Assembly: GCF_018343615.1 (NCBI RefSeq)
Contig: NZ_JAGYPI010000001.1
Coordinates: 1,740,183 to 1,804,182, forward strand
Direction of reading: 5' to 3'
From: Bacillus sp. FJAT-49736
GTDB taxonomy: Bacteria > Bacillota > Bacilli > Bacillales > Bacillaceae_C
DNA: 64,000 nucleotides
Shown: positions 44,572-52,460 of the stretch, piece by piece
How positions within the stretch are numbered: position 1 is the stretch's first letter
How the letters are laid out: each line of letters opens with the position of its first letter
Position numbers and translations under genes: made by a program
Notes under the pieces: model-generated
Database searches by the model: none
What the model saw: only the letters and a program-made list of their open reading frames with translations
Told to the model about the DNA's origin: nothing

Positions 44572-45125
44572 AGTGCTTCCTCTAGTTTTCTCCGCTTACC
44601 AGGTCCACCTTTTGGAAGAACAAATTTTTCAAGTTCTTCATTAGTCAGATTTTGCTTTTTCCACTTCCAAAAAGAACCGTTGCTAATTTTGTATTGTTCC
44701 TTTATTTCCGTGTCCGACCATCCTTGATTTTTTAGGGCTTTATACGTTTCGACGGTTAAAGATGTATGGATTCTTTTTGATGTTTTTATTTCTTCCAAAA
44801 GGGCTGGATCTACCTTTCTTTTTCTTTTACCGCATCCCCATTCTCGATAACACAAGTTTTTAAATGATGCTTCTGTTACTCCTAGAGCTTTCGCAATGAT
44901 GCCAAAAGGGATTTCCTTTTCGACTTTTAGAAAGATAACCTCTGATTTTTTCATGTCCTGTCCTTTGGCTAAAATGTCTAGTGTTTTTTGGGTATATTCC
45001 AACATCTTTCCAAGCTCTCTAATTTCATTGCAGACTTGGCACCTTTTTACTCTGCATCTTCCGCTATCATGAGTATCTTGCAAATAGCCAATTCTTTTGA
45101 CGATGTATTTTCTATCCATTGCCAT
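44568..45125 (-). CDS. phage DNA-binding-like protein with Cys cluster
   Basis: The 185-residue protein has CRVKRCQVCNEI near residue 24 (possible zinc site) and two helix-turn-helix-like segments, EIPFGIIAKALGVTEASFKNLCYREWG and QGWSDTEIKEQYKISNGSFWKWKKQN. The second resembles that of the neighbour at 45132. Role unknown. Confidence 0.6.
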   Translation of the reverse strand: MAMDRKYIVKRIGYLQDTHDSGRCRVKRCQVCNEIRELGKMLEYTQKTLDILAKGQDMKKSEVIFLKVEKEIPFGIIAKALGVTEASFKNLCYREWGCGKRKRKVDPALLEEIKTSKRIHTSLTVETYKALKNQGWSDTEIKEQYKISNGSFWKWKKQNLTNEELEKFVLPKGGPGKRRKLEEAL

Positions 45126-45131
45126 TCCCTC

Positions 45132-45887
45132 CTATAGTGCGACTTTTACTAATTGTCGTAGTGGATTTAATAAGGCGGTTGCTTGTTCGAATGACAGTTT
45201 GTATTGATCACGTTCGCTCTCTAATTCTTTTATTCTCTGTTTAGCATCTTCAAGCTCGTAATCCGATATTTTCAATTTATCTAATGTATCTAAATACTGT
45301 TTATGTTCCTCTTTCGCTCTTTCTTGAGCAAGAATCGTATCTTTTTCAAGAGATTCTCTATTTATTTTGTGAGATTTCGCCATCTGTTCTCTAGCTTCTT
45401 TCTCAAGTTCCCATTTTTCCGTTAATTCCTTGATTTCCAATTCATAGCGATTTCTATTCGCAATCAGTTTATCTTTTAATTGTTGGATGGTTTTCTCATA
45501 CTCCGCTTTTACATCATCCTGTGACACTGTATTTTCTGTTTCCTGCGGTTTTTCTTCCGTCTGAATGGTTTTAGTCGCATTCCCTCTTGGAAGGTTTAAA
45601 TCCTTTAATTCGTCCGTTATGAATGTTTTGTTTTTCCACATCCATAATTTGCTTGGTGTCATATTATAGACATTTGCAATTTCGATATCTTTCAGCTTTT
45701 CCACTTTCTTTAATTCCACATATTTTTCTTTCGTTAATCCGTTCATCTTATCCCCTCCGATTTTGCTATTATGTTTTGCTAATTCTTCGGGTGACATTTT
45801 CCATTCATGGACTGTGTTATCTATGTGAGATGTGTTACTGGCGAATCGAATATCTTCTGCTCCGTATCGTTTTTGAGAGATTTTCAT
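45132..45887 (-). CDS. phage protein with HTH and long coiled coil
   Basis: The 251-residue protein has a helix-turn-helix-like part (LKDIEIANVYNMTPSKLWMWKNK) and, from about residue 120, a long coiled coil. It overlaps the DUF3310 gene by four bases. An internal ATG at KMNGLTKEKYVELKK is an alternative start. Function unknown. Confidence 0.6.
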   Translation of the reverse strand: MKISQKRYGAEDIRFASNTSHIDNTVHEWKMSPEELAKHNSKIGGDKMNGLTKEKYVELKKVEKLKDIEIANVYNMTPSKLWMWKNKTFITDELKDLNLPRGNATKTIQTEEKPQETENTVSQDDVKAEYEKTIQQLKDKLIANRNRYELEIKELTEKWELEKEAREQMAKSHKINRESLEKDTILAQERAKEEHKQYLDTLDKLKISDYELEDAKQRIKELESERDQYKLSFEQATALLNPLRQLVKVAL

Positions 45888-46213
45888 TTCGTTCCCTCCA
45901 AATCCATCAATCTATTTAGATAATCCTCTGCTTTCTCCAGATCCTCATATCCGTTTTTCTCCTTGTACCGAGAAACATATTTGATGATGTTTCCGATGTA
46001 AAAACCTTCAATGACAGTAAATTTATTTTCCGGAAAGTATCGCTCTAAAAATTCGATTACATCAATATTTCCTTTGTGGTAGTGCTCCGGTCTTGTGACT
46101 GGAGCATCTTGCTTTTCAAATGTGCCTTCATTTGTAATATTTAAGCCTTTAACATTCGGCACTTCTATAGGTGTATCATCAAAGTTAATATTTTGACCGC
46201 TGTAAACCGTCAT
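45884..46213 (-). CDS. DUF3310 phage protein
   Basis: The 109-residue protein ends in the DUF3310 domain: RPEHYHKGNIDVIEFLERYFPENKFTVIEGFYIGNIIKYVSRYKEKNGYEDLEKAEDYLNRL-like sequence. It is broadly distributed in phage nucleotide or replication modules and is thought to be a nucleotide kinase accessory, without proof. Confidence 0.82.
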   Translation of the reverse strand: MTVYSGQNINFDDTPIEVPNVKGLNITNEGTFEKQDAPVTRPEHYHKGNIDVIEFLERYFPENKFTVIEGFYIGNIIKYVSRYKEKNGYEDLEKAEDYLNRLMDLEGTK

Positions 46214-46386
46214 CAGTAGTACATCTCCTTTTCAAAAGTATCGGGGATTCCGTTCTTTTTCTTCCATTCCTGTATATATTGGCGGTTCCGTTCTAATTTT
46301 TCGTTATACTGCCGCTGTTCTTCTTCCGTTCTTTGGATGTGTCCAGGAGTAATGAGATATACTCCTGGGATTGTTGGGGCGGTCAT
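46213..46386 (-). CDS. small phage protein between YopX and DUF3310 genes
   Basis: A 57-residue frame starts at ATG 46386 overlapping the YopX stop (ATGA) and ends overlapping the next start. It reads MTAPTIPGVYLITPGHIQRTEEE, then a charged helix. Tight coupling on both sides supports it. Confidence 0.65.
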   Translation of the reverse strand: MTAPTIPGVYLITPGHIQRTEEEQRQYNEKLERNRQYIQEWKKKNGIPDTFEKEMYY

Positions 46387-46793
46387 GATTGTTCACCAAT
46401 TAGATCAGCATTTTGATATATGTTCCCTATCACTTCGATTTCATCATCTACAAATTCATACATTCCATCTGCAATACCATTTGAAATACCTCTTGCGTTA
46501 GAATTAGCTTTTAATGAACGCACTCCCCAAAATCGGTCAATGTCATATTCAACAACCCCGACATATTCATCTTCTTCTCTAAGTGGATATCTGCTTGTTC
46601 GGAAAATATCGCCTTCATAGATTTCTTTTCCGTTCTTATCATTTAATCCTGTGTATTGCATTACTTCCGACCAATCCCCGCCTTGCGTATCGAAAAGCTC
46701 ATGCAATGACCACTTCGCATCAACCAAATCTCCCCAACACCACATATGTTTTAATGCTTTATCGAAAATACGAAATTTTATTTCTCTCACCAT
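46383..46793 (-). CDS. YopX-family protein (first copy)
   Basis: The 136-residue protein starts VREIKFRIFDKALKHM, then MQYTGLNDKNGKEIYEGDIFR, VVEYDIDRFWGV and IEVIGNIYQNADLI, the standard YopX layout. ATG 46793 has AAGGGTGG upstream. A diverged second copy is at 51232-51639. Function unknown. Confidence 0.85.
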   Translation of the reverse strand: MVREIKFRIFDKALKHMWCWGDLVDAKWSLHELFDTQGGDWSEVMQYTGLNDKNGKEIYEGDIFRTSRYPLREEDEYVGVVEYDIDRFWGVRSLKANSNARGISNGIADGMYEFVDDEIEVIGNIYQNADLIGEQS

Positions 46794-46811
46794 TACCACC
46801 CTTTCAATCTC

Positions 46812-47618
46812 CTAAAATGGAATATTGGCAATTCTTTTATCCTTCGTTTTCTCAAAAATTACGTACTTAGGATTTTTCAGTAGTCTGGACACTAGCTTTT
46901 TATCGTACATTTGGAATAGTGTTTTGCTGCTTAAATTCGTCGTGACAATCGTTGTTTTATCCTGCCTTGTCGTAGTTATTGCGTACAGAATACGTTGCAC
47001 AAAATCAGTTGCAGTCTTATTTGTATCAATAGCGCCTGTCTCAGCTCCAATATCATCTAATACAAGAAAATCCACATCGGTAAGCAAATCTACAAAATAT
47101 TGTTCGGTATATTTGCTTTCTTTGTTGCTAAAGGAATCTTTGATTAACCGCATCATTCCTTCTACGCTCACGAATAAGCAACTTTTATCGAGTTTGGCAT
47201 CATTTATACCTCTCAAGATGGAATAGGCTAAATGGCTCTTTCCTGTGCCTTGTACGCCTTGCAAGAAAACGTTAAATACTTGTCCATCTTTTAACCGTTC
47301 CACTATCTCCAAGCATGTGTTTTTATTGGTTACTTCTTCTTGTATGGTTGTTTCGTAATTATCGAATGTCGCTTCCAAAATCGTATTATCCGAGATAATG
47401 CTCTTATGCAGCAACGTGTTATATTTTTTGTTTATTAGAATGCTGTCAAATTGTGCTTGCATTTTGTCCTTCAACACTTGCTGTTCTTTTTCTAATTCAC
47501 ACCGAGGGCAAACGACTTGACCATCAATCACCATCTTTTTAATGGTGTGTATGTCGCATCGGTCAGAATGGAAGGTTATACTGCTCTGCAATCTCTTGGG
47601 CATCTCTATCTTTTGCAT
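46812..47618 (-). CDS. DnaC-like helicase loader
   Basis: The 268-residue AAA+ protein has an N-terminal zinc-binding part (CDIH...VVCPRCELEKEQ), Walker A in LQGVQGTGKSHLAYSIL near residue 120, Walker B in FLVLDDIGAE and sensor I in TIVTTNLS. It would load the host replicative helicase on phage DNA. ATG 47618 has AAGGAG upstream. It overlaps the initiator-like gene by 56 bases. Confidence 0.9.
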   Translation of the reverse strand: MQKIEMPKRLQSSITFHSDRCDIHTIKKMVIDGQVVCPRCELEKEQQVLKDKMQAQFDSILINKKYNTLLHKSIISDNTILEATFDNYETTIQEEVTNKNTCLEIVERLKDGQVFNVFLQGVQGTGKSHLAYSILRGINDAKLDKSCLFVSVEGMMRLIKDSFSNKESKYTEQYFVDLLTDVDFLVLDDIGAETGAIDTNKTATDFVQRILYAITTTRQDKTTIVTTNLSSKTLFQMYDKKLVSRLLKNPKYVIFEKTKDKRIANIPF

Positions 47619-48228
47619 TTTCCGCTCCTTCCTCATATCCATCTATAAAAGAATCGTTGTTCAAGAAGGTTGTTGGATGCTTGATGAATTTTGTATCTGT
47701 ATTTTGGACTTGCTTGGTATATTTTTGTGTACCGTCCAATATAATTTCTAAAGAATGATTCTTTACAGCTGTTTTAAATGATTTATATGCTTTCTTCTTA
47801 TCTACTTTCCGAGGGTAGATAGACCAAAATTGCTCAAACTCGTTTGAGTATATATATTCTTTTGTATTATTAGATGTAGTATTAAAAGATGTATTATTAT
47901 CTTTAACCTTTTCTTCCATAGGGGTATTAACCTTTTCTTCCATAGGGTAGTGAACAATTCGTAAATACCTATGGAAGATTTCTTTAGTACCCTCTTTGTA
48001 TTGAATTTCTGATTTTATATAACCGCCTTCGATTAGATCACTAATCCAAGTTGAAACTGACTTTTTGCTAACGCCATATAGTTCAGCAAAATATTGATTA
48101 CTTGCCCAACAATATCCCTTTTCATTACACAAAGCTGTTATCTCTCCATATAAAAGCTTTGAATTGGGTGTTAAATCCTTGTCGTAGCGAACATTTGCAG
48201 GAATAATGGCATAGTAGTTTTTCTGCAT
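47563..48228 (-). CDS. phage replication initiator-like protein (winged helix, DnaD-type context)
   Basis: The 221-residue protein starts MQKNYYAIIPANVRYDKDLTPNSKLLYGEITALCNEKGYCWASNQYFAELYGVSKKSVSTWISDL, the winged-helix domain of phage initiators. Its C-terminal half has FEQFWSIYPRKVDKKKAYKSF, common in DnaD/DnaA-like phage proteins. ATG 48228 has GGGGTG upstream. It pairs with the DnaC-like loader. Confidence 0.85.
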   Translation of the reverse strand: MQKNYYAIIPANVRYDKDLTPNSKLLYGEITALCNEKGYCWASNQYFAELYGVSKKSVSTWISDLIEGGYIKSEIQYKEGTKEIFHRYLRIVHYPMEEKVNTPMEEKVKDNNTSFNTTSNNTKEYIYSNEFEQFWSIYPRKVDKKKAYKSFKTAVKNHSLEIILDGTQKYTKQVQNTDTKFIKHPTTFLNNDSFIDGYEEGAENAKDRDAQEIAEQYNLPF

Positions 48229-48326
48229 TTTCACACCCCGAACTACAGTTCCTATAGTCAAAATTAAAAACTTGTACTATAATTGACTACAGGAACATAT
48301 TATTTATTAAATGATTAAATCAATGT

Positions 48327-48929
48327 CTAGTGTTGCAGCACTAGGCTTTTTTCTTTTATTAGGTCCCAATCTTCTCTATGGTTGTTATGATGACTTTTTG
48401 AGAATGGATCCAAAGGCATATTTAACATTTGTGAATGGTCTTTAATATCATTTGAATCGTAAATGAAAAAATGGCAATCTCCATTCGGTTCCAATCCTAC
48501 GAACACAATGACATCACATGTTTTCCTAAATAGCTTCCTCGTCCTACCATTCTTTAATCTGATTCTTATATCTGATTCAATGTTGTCGTTTGCAGATTTT
48601 TCAGATAGTGCAAAAGGGAAATAACCATGTTTCCCGAGAACAGCAGACTTCACCTCGATCCTTAAATTTCCTTCTAAAAGCAAATCAAATGGATGTAGCT
48701 TGTCCTCTTCATTCATATTTTTTACCGAATAACCTCTACTTCTTAATTCTTTTTCAACCATCTCCTCTCCAATTTCTCCAGTTGTTTTCCTAGTATGTAT
48801 CCCATACCTTTTTCTAAGGTGTACTATTGCCGTTCTGTCAGTTCCGAAGAAATTAGCAATCTCTGAATCTGTTTTTCTTAAATCTACATACAACCTTCTC
48901 AATGATGCTTCAGTTAGTCCAGTTCTCAC
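48327..48929 (-). CDS. HTH-fused PD-(D/E)XK-like nuclease candidate
   Basis: The 200-residue protein joins an N-terminal helix-turn-helix (LTEASLRRLYVDLRKTDSEIANFFGTDRTAIVHLRKRYG) to a nuclease-like core: GEEMVEKELRSRGYSVKN, then HPFDLLLEGNLRIEVKSA supplies the D...ExK motif. This suggests a DNA-cutting or DNA-binding protein. Start at 48929 overlaps the HTH gene at 48910. It is between the second switch and the initiator gene. Confidence 0.68.
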   Translation of the reverse strand: MRTGLTEASLRRLYVDLRKTDSEIANFFGTDRTAIVHLRKRYGIHTRKTTGEIGEEMVEKELRSRGYSVKNMNEEDKLHPFDLLLEGNLRIEVKSAVLGKHGYFPFALSEKSANDNIESDIRIRLKNGRTRKLFRKTCDVIVFVGLEPNGDCHFFIYDSNDIKDHSQMLNMPLDPFSKSHHNNHREDWDLIKEKSLVLQH

Positions 48930-49161
48930 TAGATCCCTCCTTATTCACTTGAACAAGATCATCAATTCCGCAATTAAACTTACGACATAATGTGTAAACA
49001 GTTGGGAGATGCAACATTCTAGTTGTGCCCTTCTTCATCGCAGTTAAGGAACTTCTACTAATCTTTGTTTGTTCGCTTAACTCATTGATAGATTTAATGC
49101 GATTCTTCCACATCAAATCTTCCAATTTGAAGATAAAAAAATCTTTTGGATAATCAGGCAT
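48910..49161 (-). CDS. HTH regulator of the second (internal) switch, leftward
   Basis: The 83-residue Cro/CI-type protein contains SINELSEQTKISRSSLTAMKKGTTRMLHLPTVYTLCRKFNCGIDDLV. It is divergent from a similar HTH gene at 49319 across a repeat-rich operator region. It leads the transcript with the nuclease and replication genes. AGAAGGAGGG precedes the ATG. Confidence 0.82.
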   Translation of the reverse strand: MPDYPKDFFIFKLEDLMWKNRIKSINELSEQTKISRSSLTAMKKGTTRMLHLPTVYTLCRKFNCGIDDLVQVNKEGSSENWTN

Positions 49162-49179
49162 ATTTTTCCCTCCTTCTAA

Positions 49180-49270
49180 ATATATTGTAACACTAGCTTT
49201 ACAATTTTACAACGCTAGAATCACAATTTGAAAAATTTTTATTGCAAAAATTGTAACGCTCTGATAACAT
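49180..49270. promoter_or_regulatory. divergent promoters and operators of the internal switch
   Basis: A TTGTAAC(A/G)CTAG motif occurs at 49185-49196, inverted at 49207-49218, and as TTGTAACGCT at 49251-49260. Leftward promoter: TTGTAA and TACAAT with 17-base spacer. Rightward: TTGCAA (49242-49247) and TAACAT (49265-49270), 17 bases, with one motif inside the spacer. The overlap of motifs and promoters fits reciprocal repression. Confidence 0.6.
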
Positions 49271-49318
49271 ATTTGTAGTTATAACGTGCATATTTGTTAA
49301 GGTAGGTGAATATACTCT

Positions 49319-49537
49319 ATGGACAAGGTTAAATCTAACTTACATATACTTATGGGCAAAAAGAAGATTCGTAGTATTAACCAGCTTGCGAAGGAAACCG
49401 GAATTAGTCGCCCAACTCTTACTCGTATTTATAATGATGAAAGTGATCGTATCGAGTTTGAAACAATTTATAAGCTTTGCCAGTTCTTTGATTGCAATGT
49501 CGGTGATTTATTCACCATCCCAGAAAAAGAAAACTAA
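49319..49537 (+). CDS. HTH regulator of the internal switch, rightward
   Basis: The 72-residue XRE-type protein has LHILMGKKKIRSINQLAKETGISRPTLTRIYNDESDRIEFETIYKLCQFFDCNVGDLF. It resembles its divergent neighbour at 48910 in the SINxLxxxTxISRxxLTxxxxxxxR pattern, so the two may be paralogues. AGGTAGGTG precedes the ATG. Confidence 0.85.
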   Translation: MDKVKSNLHILMGKKKIRSINQLAKETGISRPTLTRIYNDESDRIEFETIYKLCQFFDCNVGDLFTIPEKEN

Positions 49538-49592
49538 ATCGTAACATCGTATTTTCGTATTACGTTAATCTAAAAAATAAGGAGTGTAACAC

Positions 49593-49781
49593 ATGGCACA
49601 CATTCGTAAAGATAGTTCAAAACCTTCTACTACTGTTTCATTTGATGTAAACCTTTTAGAATTAATTGACGATTACCGCTTTGAGAATAGGAAGGATAAT
49701 CGGTCTGCTGCAATTGCTGAATTGATCCAGTTTGGATTTAAGTATCTTGAGAAATCCGGAGAAGAGAGGTTGCTTTCGTGA
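49593..49781 (+). CDS. ribbon-helix-helix (CopG/Arc-like) protein
   Basis: The 62-residue protein has TTVSFDVNLLELIDDYRFENRKDNRSAAIAELIQFGFKYLEKSG, a ribbon-helix-helix pattern. It follows the rightward HTH gene and ends in its own terminator, so the two-gene unit is an island of rightward transcription inside leftward early genes. AAGGAGTG precedes the ATG. Confidence 0.8.
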   Translation: MAHIRKDSSKPSTTVSFDVNLLELIDDYRFENRKDNRSAAIAELIQFGFKYLEKSGEERLLS

Positions 49782-49812
49782 CAGTGAGAGCGACCTCTCT
49801 TCTTTTTTTTTA
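49763..49812 (+). terminator. terminator of the rightward regulator unit
   Basis: AGAGAGGTTGCT (49763-49774) pairs with AGCGACCTCTCT (49789-49800) with a single U-G wobble, followed by a run of T (49803-49812). It overlaps the end of the ribbon-helix-helix gene. Confidence 0.88.
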
Positions 49813-50001
49813 ATAGTAGGAACCTTTCCATATTTTATCTGCTTCAACATTTCTGTTTTGTATTTCATCGTCAAGTTTGCAATTATCACAATCCCAATAA
49901 CGAAACTCTTCGTAATAGCCCCTATATTCAACCAATTTCATTTTTACTCCGCATGAACATATTGGTCTACTTTCAAATTTCATTTTCTTTTTATCTTTCA
50001 T
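49810..50001 (-). CDS. small zinc-ribbon phage protein
   Basis: The 63-residue protein has CSCGVKMKLVEYRGYYEEFRYWDCDNC, two CxC/CxxC pairs of a zinc ribbon. It is the last gene of the early leftward transcript before the convergent terminator. Function unknown. Confidence 0.65.
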   Translation of the reverse strand: MKDKKKMKFESRPICSCGVKMKLVEYRGYYEEFRYWDCDNCKLDDEIQNRNVEADKIWKGSYY

Positions 50002-50066
50002 CCTACTTCCCTCTCAATCTCAAATACTCTTCCTTCATCTGCTGCGCATAATCTTCGGAATGTGCA

Positions 50067-50303
50067 TTAACTTCTTTCTTTTCTTGTCGGTGTTTCTCTG
50101 CATTCGATAATTTTCAAAGTTTCTTTGGCAAAATCAGCAAGTGTTATGTCCTCTGCATTGGATAGCTTTTTAATTTTTTCAATCATTTCTGCTTGCTCAA
50201 TTAGCCATTCAACCATTTGTATATCTGTTAAAATCATTGTGGGTTTATCTACAATCGCTTTGTTATATGCTTTTTTAACCTCTTGTTTTGCTAAATCTAA
50301 CAA
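50067..50303 (-). CDS. small early protein, C-terminus possibly frameshifted
   Basis: The 78-residue protein contains PTMILTDIQMVEWLIEQAEMIEKIKKLSNAEDITLADFAKETLKIIE and then leaves frame as CRETPTRKERS. In another frame the DNA continues as NAEKHRQEKKEVNAHSEDYAQQMKEEY..., which looks like a natural continuation. A one-base change may have altered the end. Confidence 0.55.
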   Translation of the reverse strand: MLDLAKQEVKKAYNKAIVDKPTMILTDIQMVEWLIEQAEMIEKIKKLSNAEDITLADFAKETLKIIECRETPTRKERS

Positions 50304-50357
50304 ATTCTATCTTCCTTTCTTTTTAAGGTATGCTGGTCAATATCTACGAATTGTTCA

Positions 50358-50540
50358 TTAATCTTTCTTTGCATATATCCATATCCAACGGTCAGAATGA
50401 ACAACTATACGATTTCCGTACTTGTCTTCAAGACCTACAGGAAGTAAGATTATTCCGTTTCCAGCGTTATACCCGATAACTTCATACAACTTATCTCCTG
50501 TATGACCGTTATACACCAACTGACCTTTTTCAAATTTCAT
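50358..50540 (-). CDS. small early protein
   Basis: The 60-residue beta-rich protein (MKFEKGQLVYNGHTGDKLYEVIGYNAGNG...) resembles short SH3-like phage proteins. It lies between the two 20-base repeats. Function unknown. Confidence 0.55.
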   Translation of the reverse strand: MKFEKGQLVYNGHTGDKLYEVIGYNAGNGIILLPVGLEDKYGNRIVVHSDRWIWIYAKKD

Positions 50541-50603
50541 ATAATCATCCTTATTTCACAATATTCTTCAACTGTTGTTTGATATCTTCGGAATGTGCAT
50601 TAA

Positions 50604-50858
50604 TCAGTAATAAGCTTTTCGTCCTGTCACTCGCTCATAATAGGCTCCAATAATACGTTCTGTACCTGGAGGTATAGAAATAATACTATTAGCTTCCATA
50701 ACCCGTCTGATTGCACCTAGCTCTATTTCCCCGTGGTCGTATTTCATCTTTTCTGCGGCATTATTTGCAGTCCGTATCATCTTTTTTAGATTGGCTAACA
50801 TTTTTATTTCATAAGGATCATCTTGAACTTCAACATTTTCTATTACATTTTCTTCCAT
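50604..50858 (-). CDS. hypothetical early protein
   Basis: The 84-residue acidic protein has a helical middle (YEIKMLANLKKMIRTANNAAEKMKYDHGEIELGAIRRVMEANSIISIPP). It ends at the edge of the second 20-base repeat. A GGAG precedes the ATG. No family recognised. Confidence 0.55.
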   Translation of the reverse strand: MEENVIENVEVQDDPYEIKMLANLKKMIRTANNAAEKMKYDHGEIELGAIRRVMEANSIISIPPGTERIIGAYYERVTGRKAYY

Positions 50859-50975
50859 GTATTTTTCACTCCTTCACATATTGTGTCTATTTCCGTTTGT
50901 GCGTTTATCCCGATAATAAAGTCCTTCTTTCAAGAAAACACACTCCTTTCCTGAACATAATGGGTCTTATATCCA

Positions 50976-51239
50976 TCACAAAGCTTTCTTCAATGCTTCA
51001 TAAGCTTTCTTAATGATTTCTAACTCTTGGATGCGGGTTAGTAGTTGTGCAATGATTGTGTCCTTTTCTGCGTGTTTTTCTGCCATTGATCCATTTTCTG
51101 CTTCTAATTGTTCGACTGTTTCTATTAACCAACCGATATCCTGGTGTGTAATTTGCGCTAAAATATCAGCAGATGGATTTTCGTCTTTGTATTTCCACAA
51201 TGCTTTTATATTTTCGAATCTCTCTTCTTGTTCAGTCAT
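50976..51239 (-). CDS. coiled-coil early protein
   Basis: The 87-residue protein (MTEQEERFENIKALWKYKDENPSADILAQITHQDIGWLIETVEQLEAENGS...) is helical with a coiled-coil end. ATG 51239 has GGAGGTACAAC upstream and overlaps the YopX gene by eight bases. The segment DIGWLIETVEQLE recalls the LEWLINQAE part of the proteins at 50067 and 53406. Confidence 0.6.
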   Translation of the reverse strand: MTEQEERFENIKALWKYKDENPSADILAQITHQDIGWLIETVEQLEAENGSMAEKHAEKDTIIAQLLTRIQELEIIKKAYEALKKAL

Positions 51240-51639
51240 GTTGTACCTCCAGGAGAGAAGAACTTTCAAAGATATTACCAATAATTTCGTATTCCGTATC
51301 CTCGCCCATTATTTCGTTTTGACGAAGATACACATACGGAAAGCAAATACTCCACCAAGCTTGTTCCCACACTACATGTCCTATTAACTTTGTTATTCCA
51401 TCTAATTCATCAAAGAATGTTACAATATCCCCTTCATAGATCTCATTACCGTTTTTGTCTTTAAGGCCTGTGTATTGCATTAAAGTATAATCGCCATGTT
51501 CTCCACTTCCCTCGCCATTTTGCAAATTATAATACTGAACGATTCCATCAAAACATGTGAATGAATCATGTTGATTTGAACCAACTAAATGCATTTTATT
51601 TAAAGATTTATCAAATACCCTAAACTTAATTTCTCTCAC
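51232..51639 (-). CDS. YopX-family protein (second copy)
   Basis: The 135-residue protein starts MREIKFRVFDKSLNKMHLVGSN and carries LMQYTGLKDKNGNEIYEGDIVTFFDE and EYEIIGNIFESSSLLE. It shares the YopX frame with 46383-46793 but is diverged in the middle. The start codon is GTG with GAGGAGAGG upstream. Confidence 0.85.
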   Translation of the reverse strand: MREIKFRVFDKSLNKMHLVGSNQHDSFTCFDGIVQYYNLQNGEGSGEHGDYTLMQYTGLKDKNGNEIYEGDIVTFFDELDGITKLIGHVVWEQAWWSICFPYVYLRQNEIMGEDTEYEIIGNIFESSSLLEVQHD

Positions 51640-51730
51640 TTTTCCTCTCCTCCTTCACAAATGCCCCAATCATCAAACCGACCAACAAAGCTAATCCTGT
51701 TCCATAAAACAAAGCATCTAATCCGAACAT
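51626..51730 (-). CDS. tiny membrane protein
   Basis: A 34-residue frame (MFGLDALFYGTGLALLVGLMIGAF, then VKEERKSERN) begins at ATG 51730 with AGGAGGACAACCC upstream. One membrane helix plus a charged tail. It overlaps the YopX start by 14 bases. Confidence 0.6.
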   Translation of the reverse strand: MFGLDALFYGTGLALLVGLMIGAFVKEERKSERN

Positions 51731-51760
51731 GGGTTGTCCTCCTTTATTAGAAGGGGCAAC

Positions 51761-52387
51761 TTACGCCCCTTGCTTCAATTCTCCCTGTAAAATTGCAATC
51801 GCCTTGCTTGCATCATCTATGGTGAAGAACTCCATTTCTTTACCGTTCATGCGTTTTTTAAGTGCTTTATAAGTATTTTGTTCACTTGTGTTCAAAACAC
51901 TTGATACATCTTTTACTAGCTTTGTAATAAGGTTTAATTGTTTATCAGATGCCATTTGCTTAGTATTGTTAAATGGTTGTTGTGGTTTTGTATCTTGCGA
52001 AGCTCCGTTTCCATCGTCATCATCTTCTGCTGCAATATTCAATGCTGCACAATAACCGTACCTTCTTGCGTATGTTATACTGCTTCCTGCCCCCTGTGCG
52101 GTTGCTTTTCCCATCGGAAGCCATAAGGTATCTAATTCAATAAACTCTCCGCTAGAGTGTAATATGAGTGTTGTAACCCCTATACTATCTCCGTTGGTAG
52201 AAGTAGACTGAACAACCGATAAACCATTTTTAGCAAGATGAGGTCTTGCAGTATTGATGATTTCCTCTAATGGAGCGTATGAGCTTTTAAAATGTGGGTT
52301 GGTTGCGGTTTTCTTTGGTGCCGGACATTCTTCTTGGAATTTACATAAAGCCTTGGCGATCTCGACAATCGTTTCAGAACGATTCAT
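51761..52387 (-). CDS. ERF-family single-strand annealing recombinase
   Basis: The 208-residue protein has SETIVEIAKALCKFQEECPAPKKTATNPHFKSSYAPLEEIINTARPHLAKNGLSVVQ and GSSITYARRYGYCAALNIAAEDDDDGN, the Erf/Sak-type signatures. It anneals single strands during phage recombination. ATG 52387 has AAGGAGG upstream. It follows the Gam-like gene. Confidence 0.92.
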   Translation of the reverse strand: MNRSETIVEIAKALCKFQEECPAPKKTATNPHFKSSYAPLEEIINTARPHLAKNGLSVVQSTSTNGDSIGVTTLILHSSGEFIELDTLWLPMGKATAQGAGSSITYARRYGYCAALNIAAEDDDDGNGASQDTKPQQPFNNTKQMASDKQLNLITKLVKDVSSVLNTSEQNTYKALKKRMNGKEMEFFTIDDASKAIAILQGELKQGA

Positions 52388-52460
52388 TTTGTTTCCTCCT
52401 TGTGGTACAATGACCATGTATTTGTTTTGAGAGAGGGAAGGTAATGGCAGTTACCAACCC

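Larger units (their letters stand above)
50051..50603. repeat. pair of 20-base direct repeats at gene ends
   Basis: An identical 20-base sequence beginning ATCTTCGGAATG occupies 50051-50070 and 50584-50603. On the reverse strand both copies can encode NAHSED, continued as YAQQMKEEYLRLRGK or IKQQLKNIVK. This suggests that both are remnants or ends of related genes and mark recombination joints among the small early genes. Confidence 0.7.

Noticed and set aside
50885..50945. A 19-codon frame with a ribosome binding site (MKEGLYYRDKRTNGNRHNM)
   Set aside because: It is too short to support as a gene without conservation data, although AAAGGAGTG precedes its TTG.
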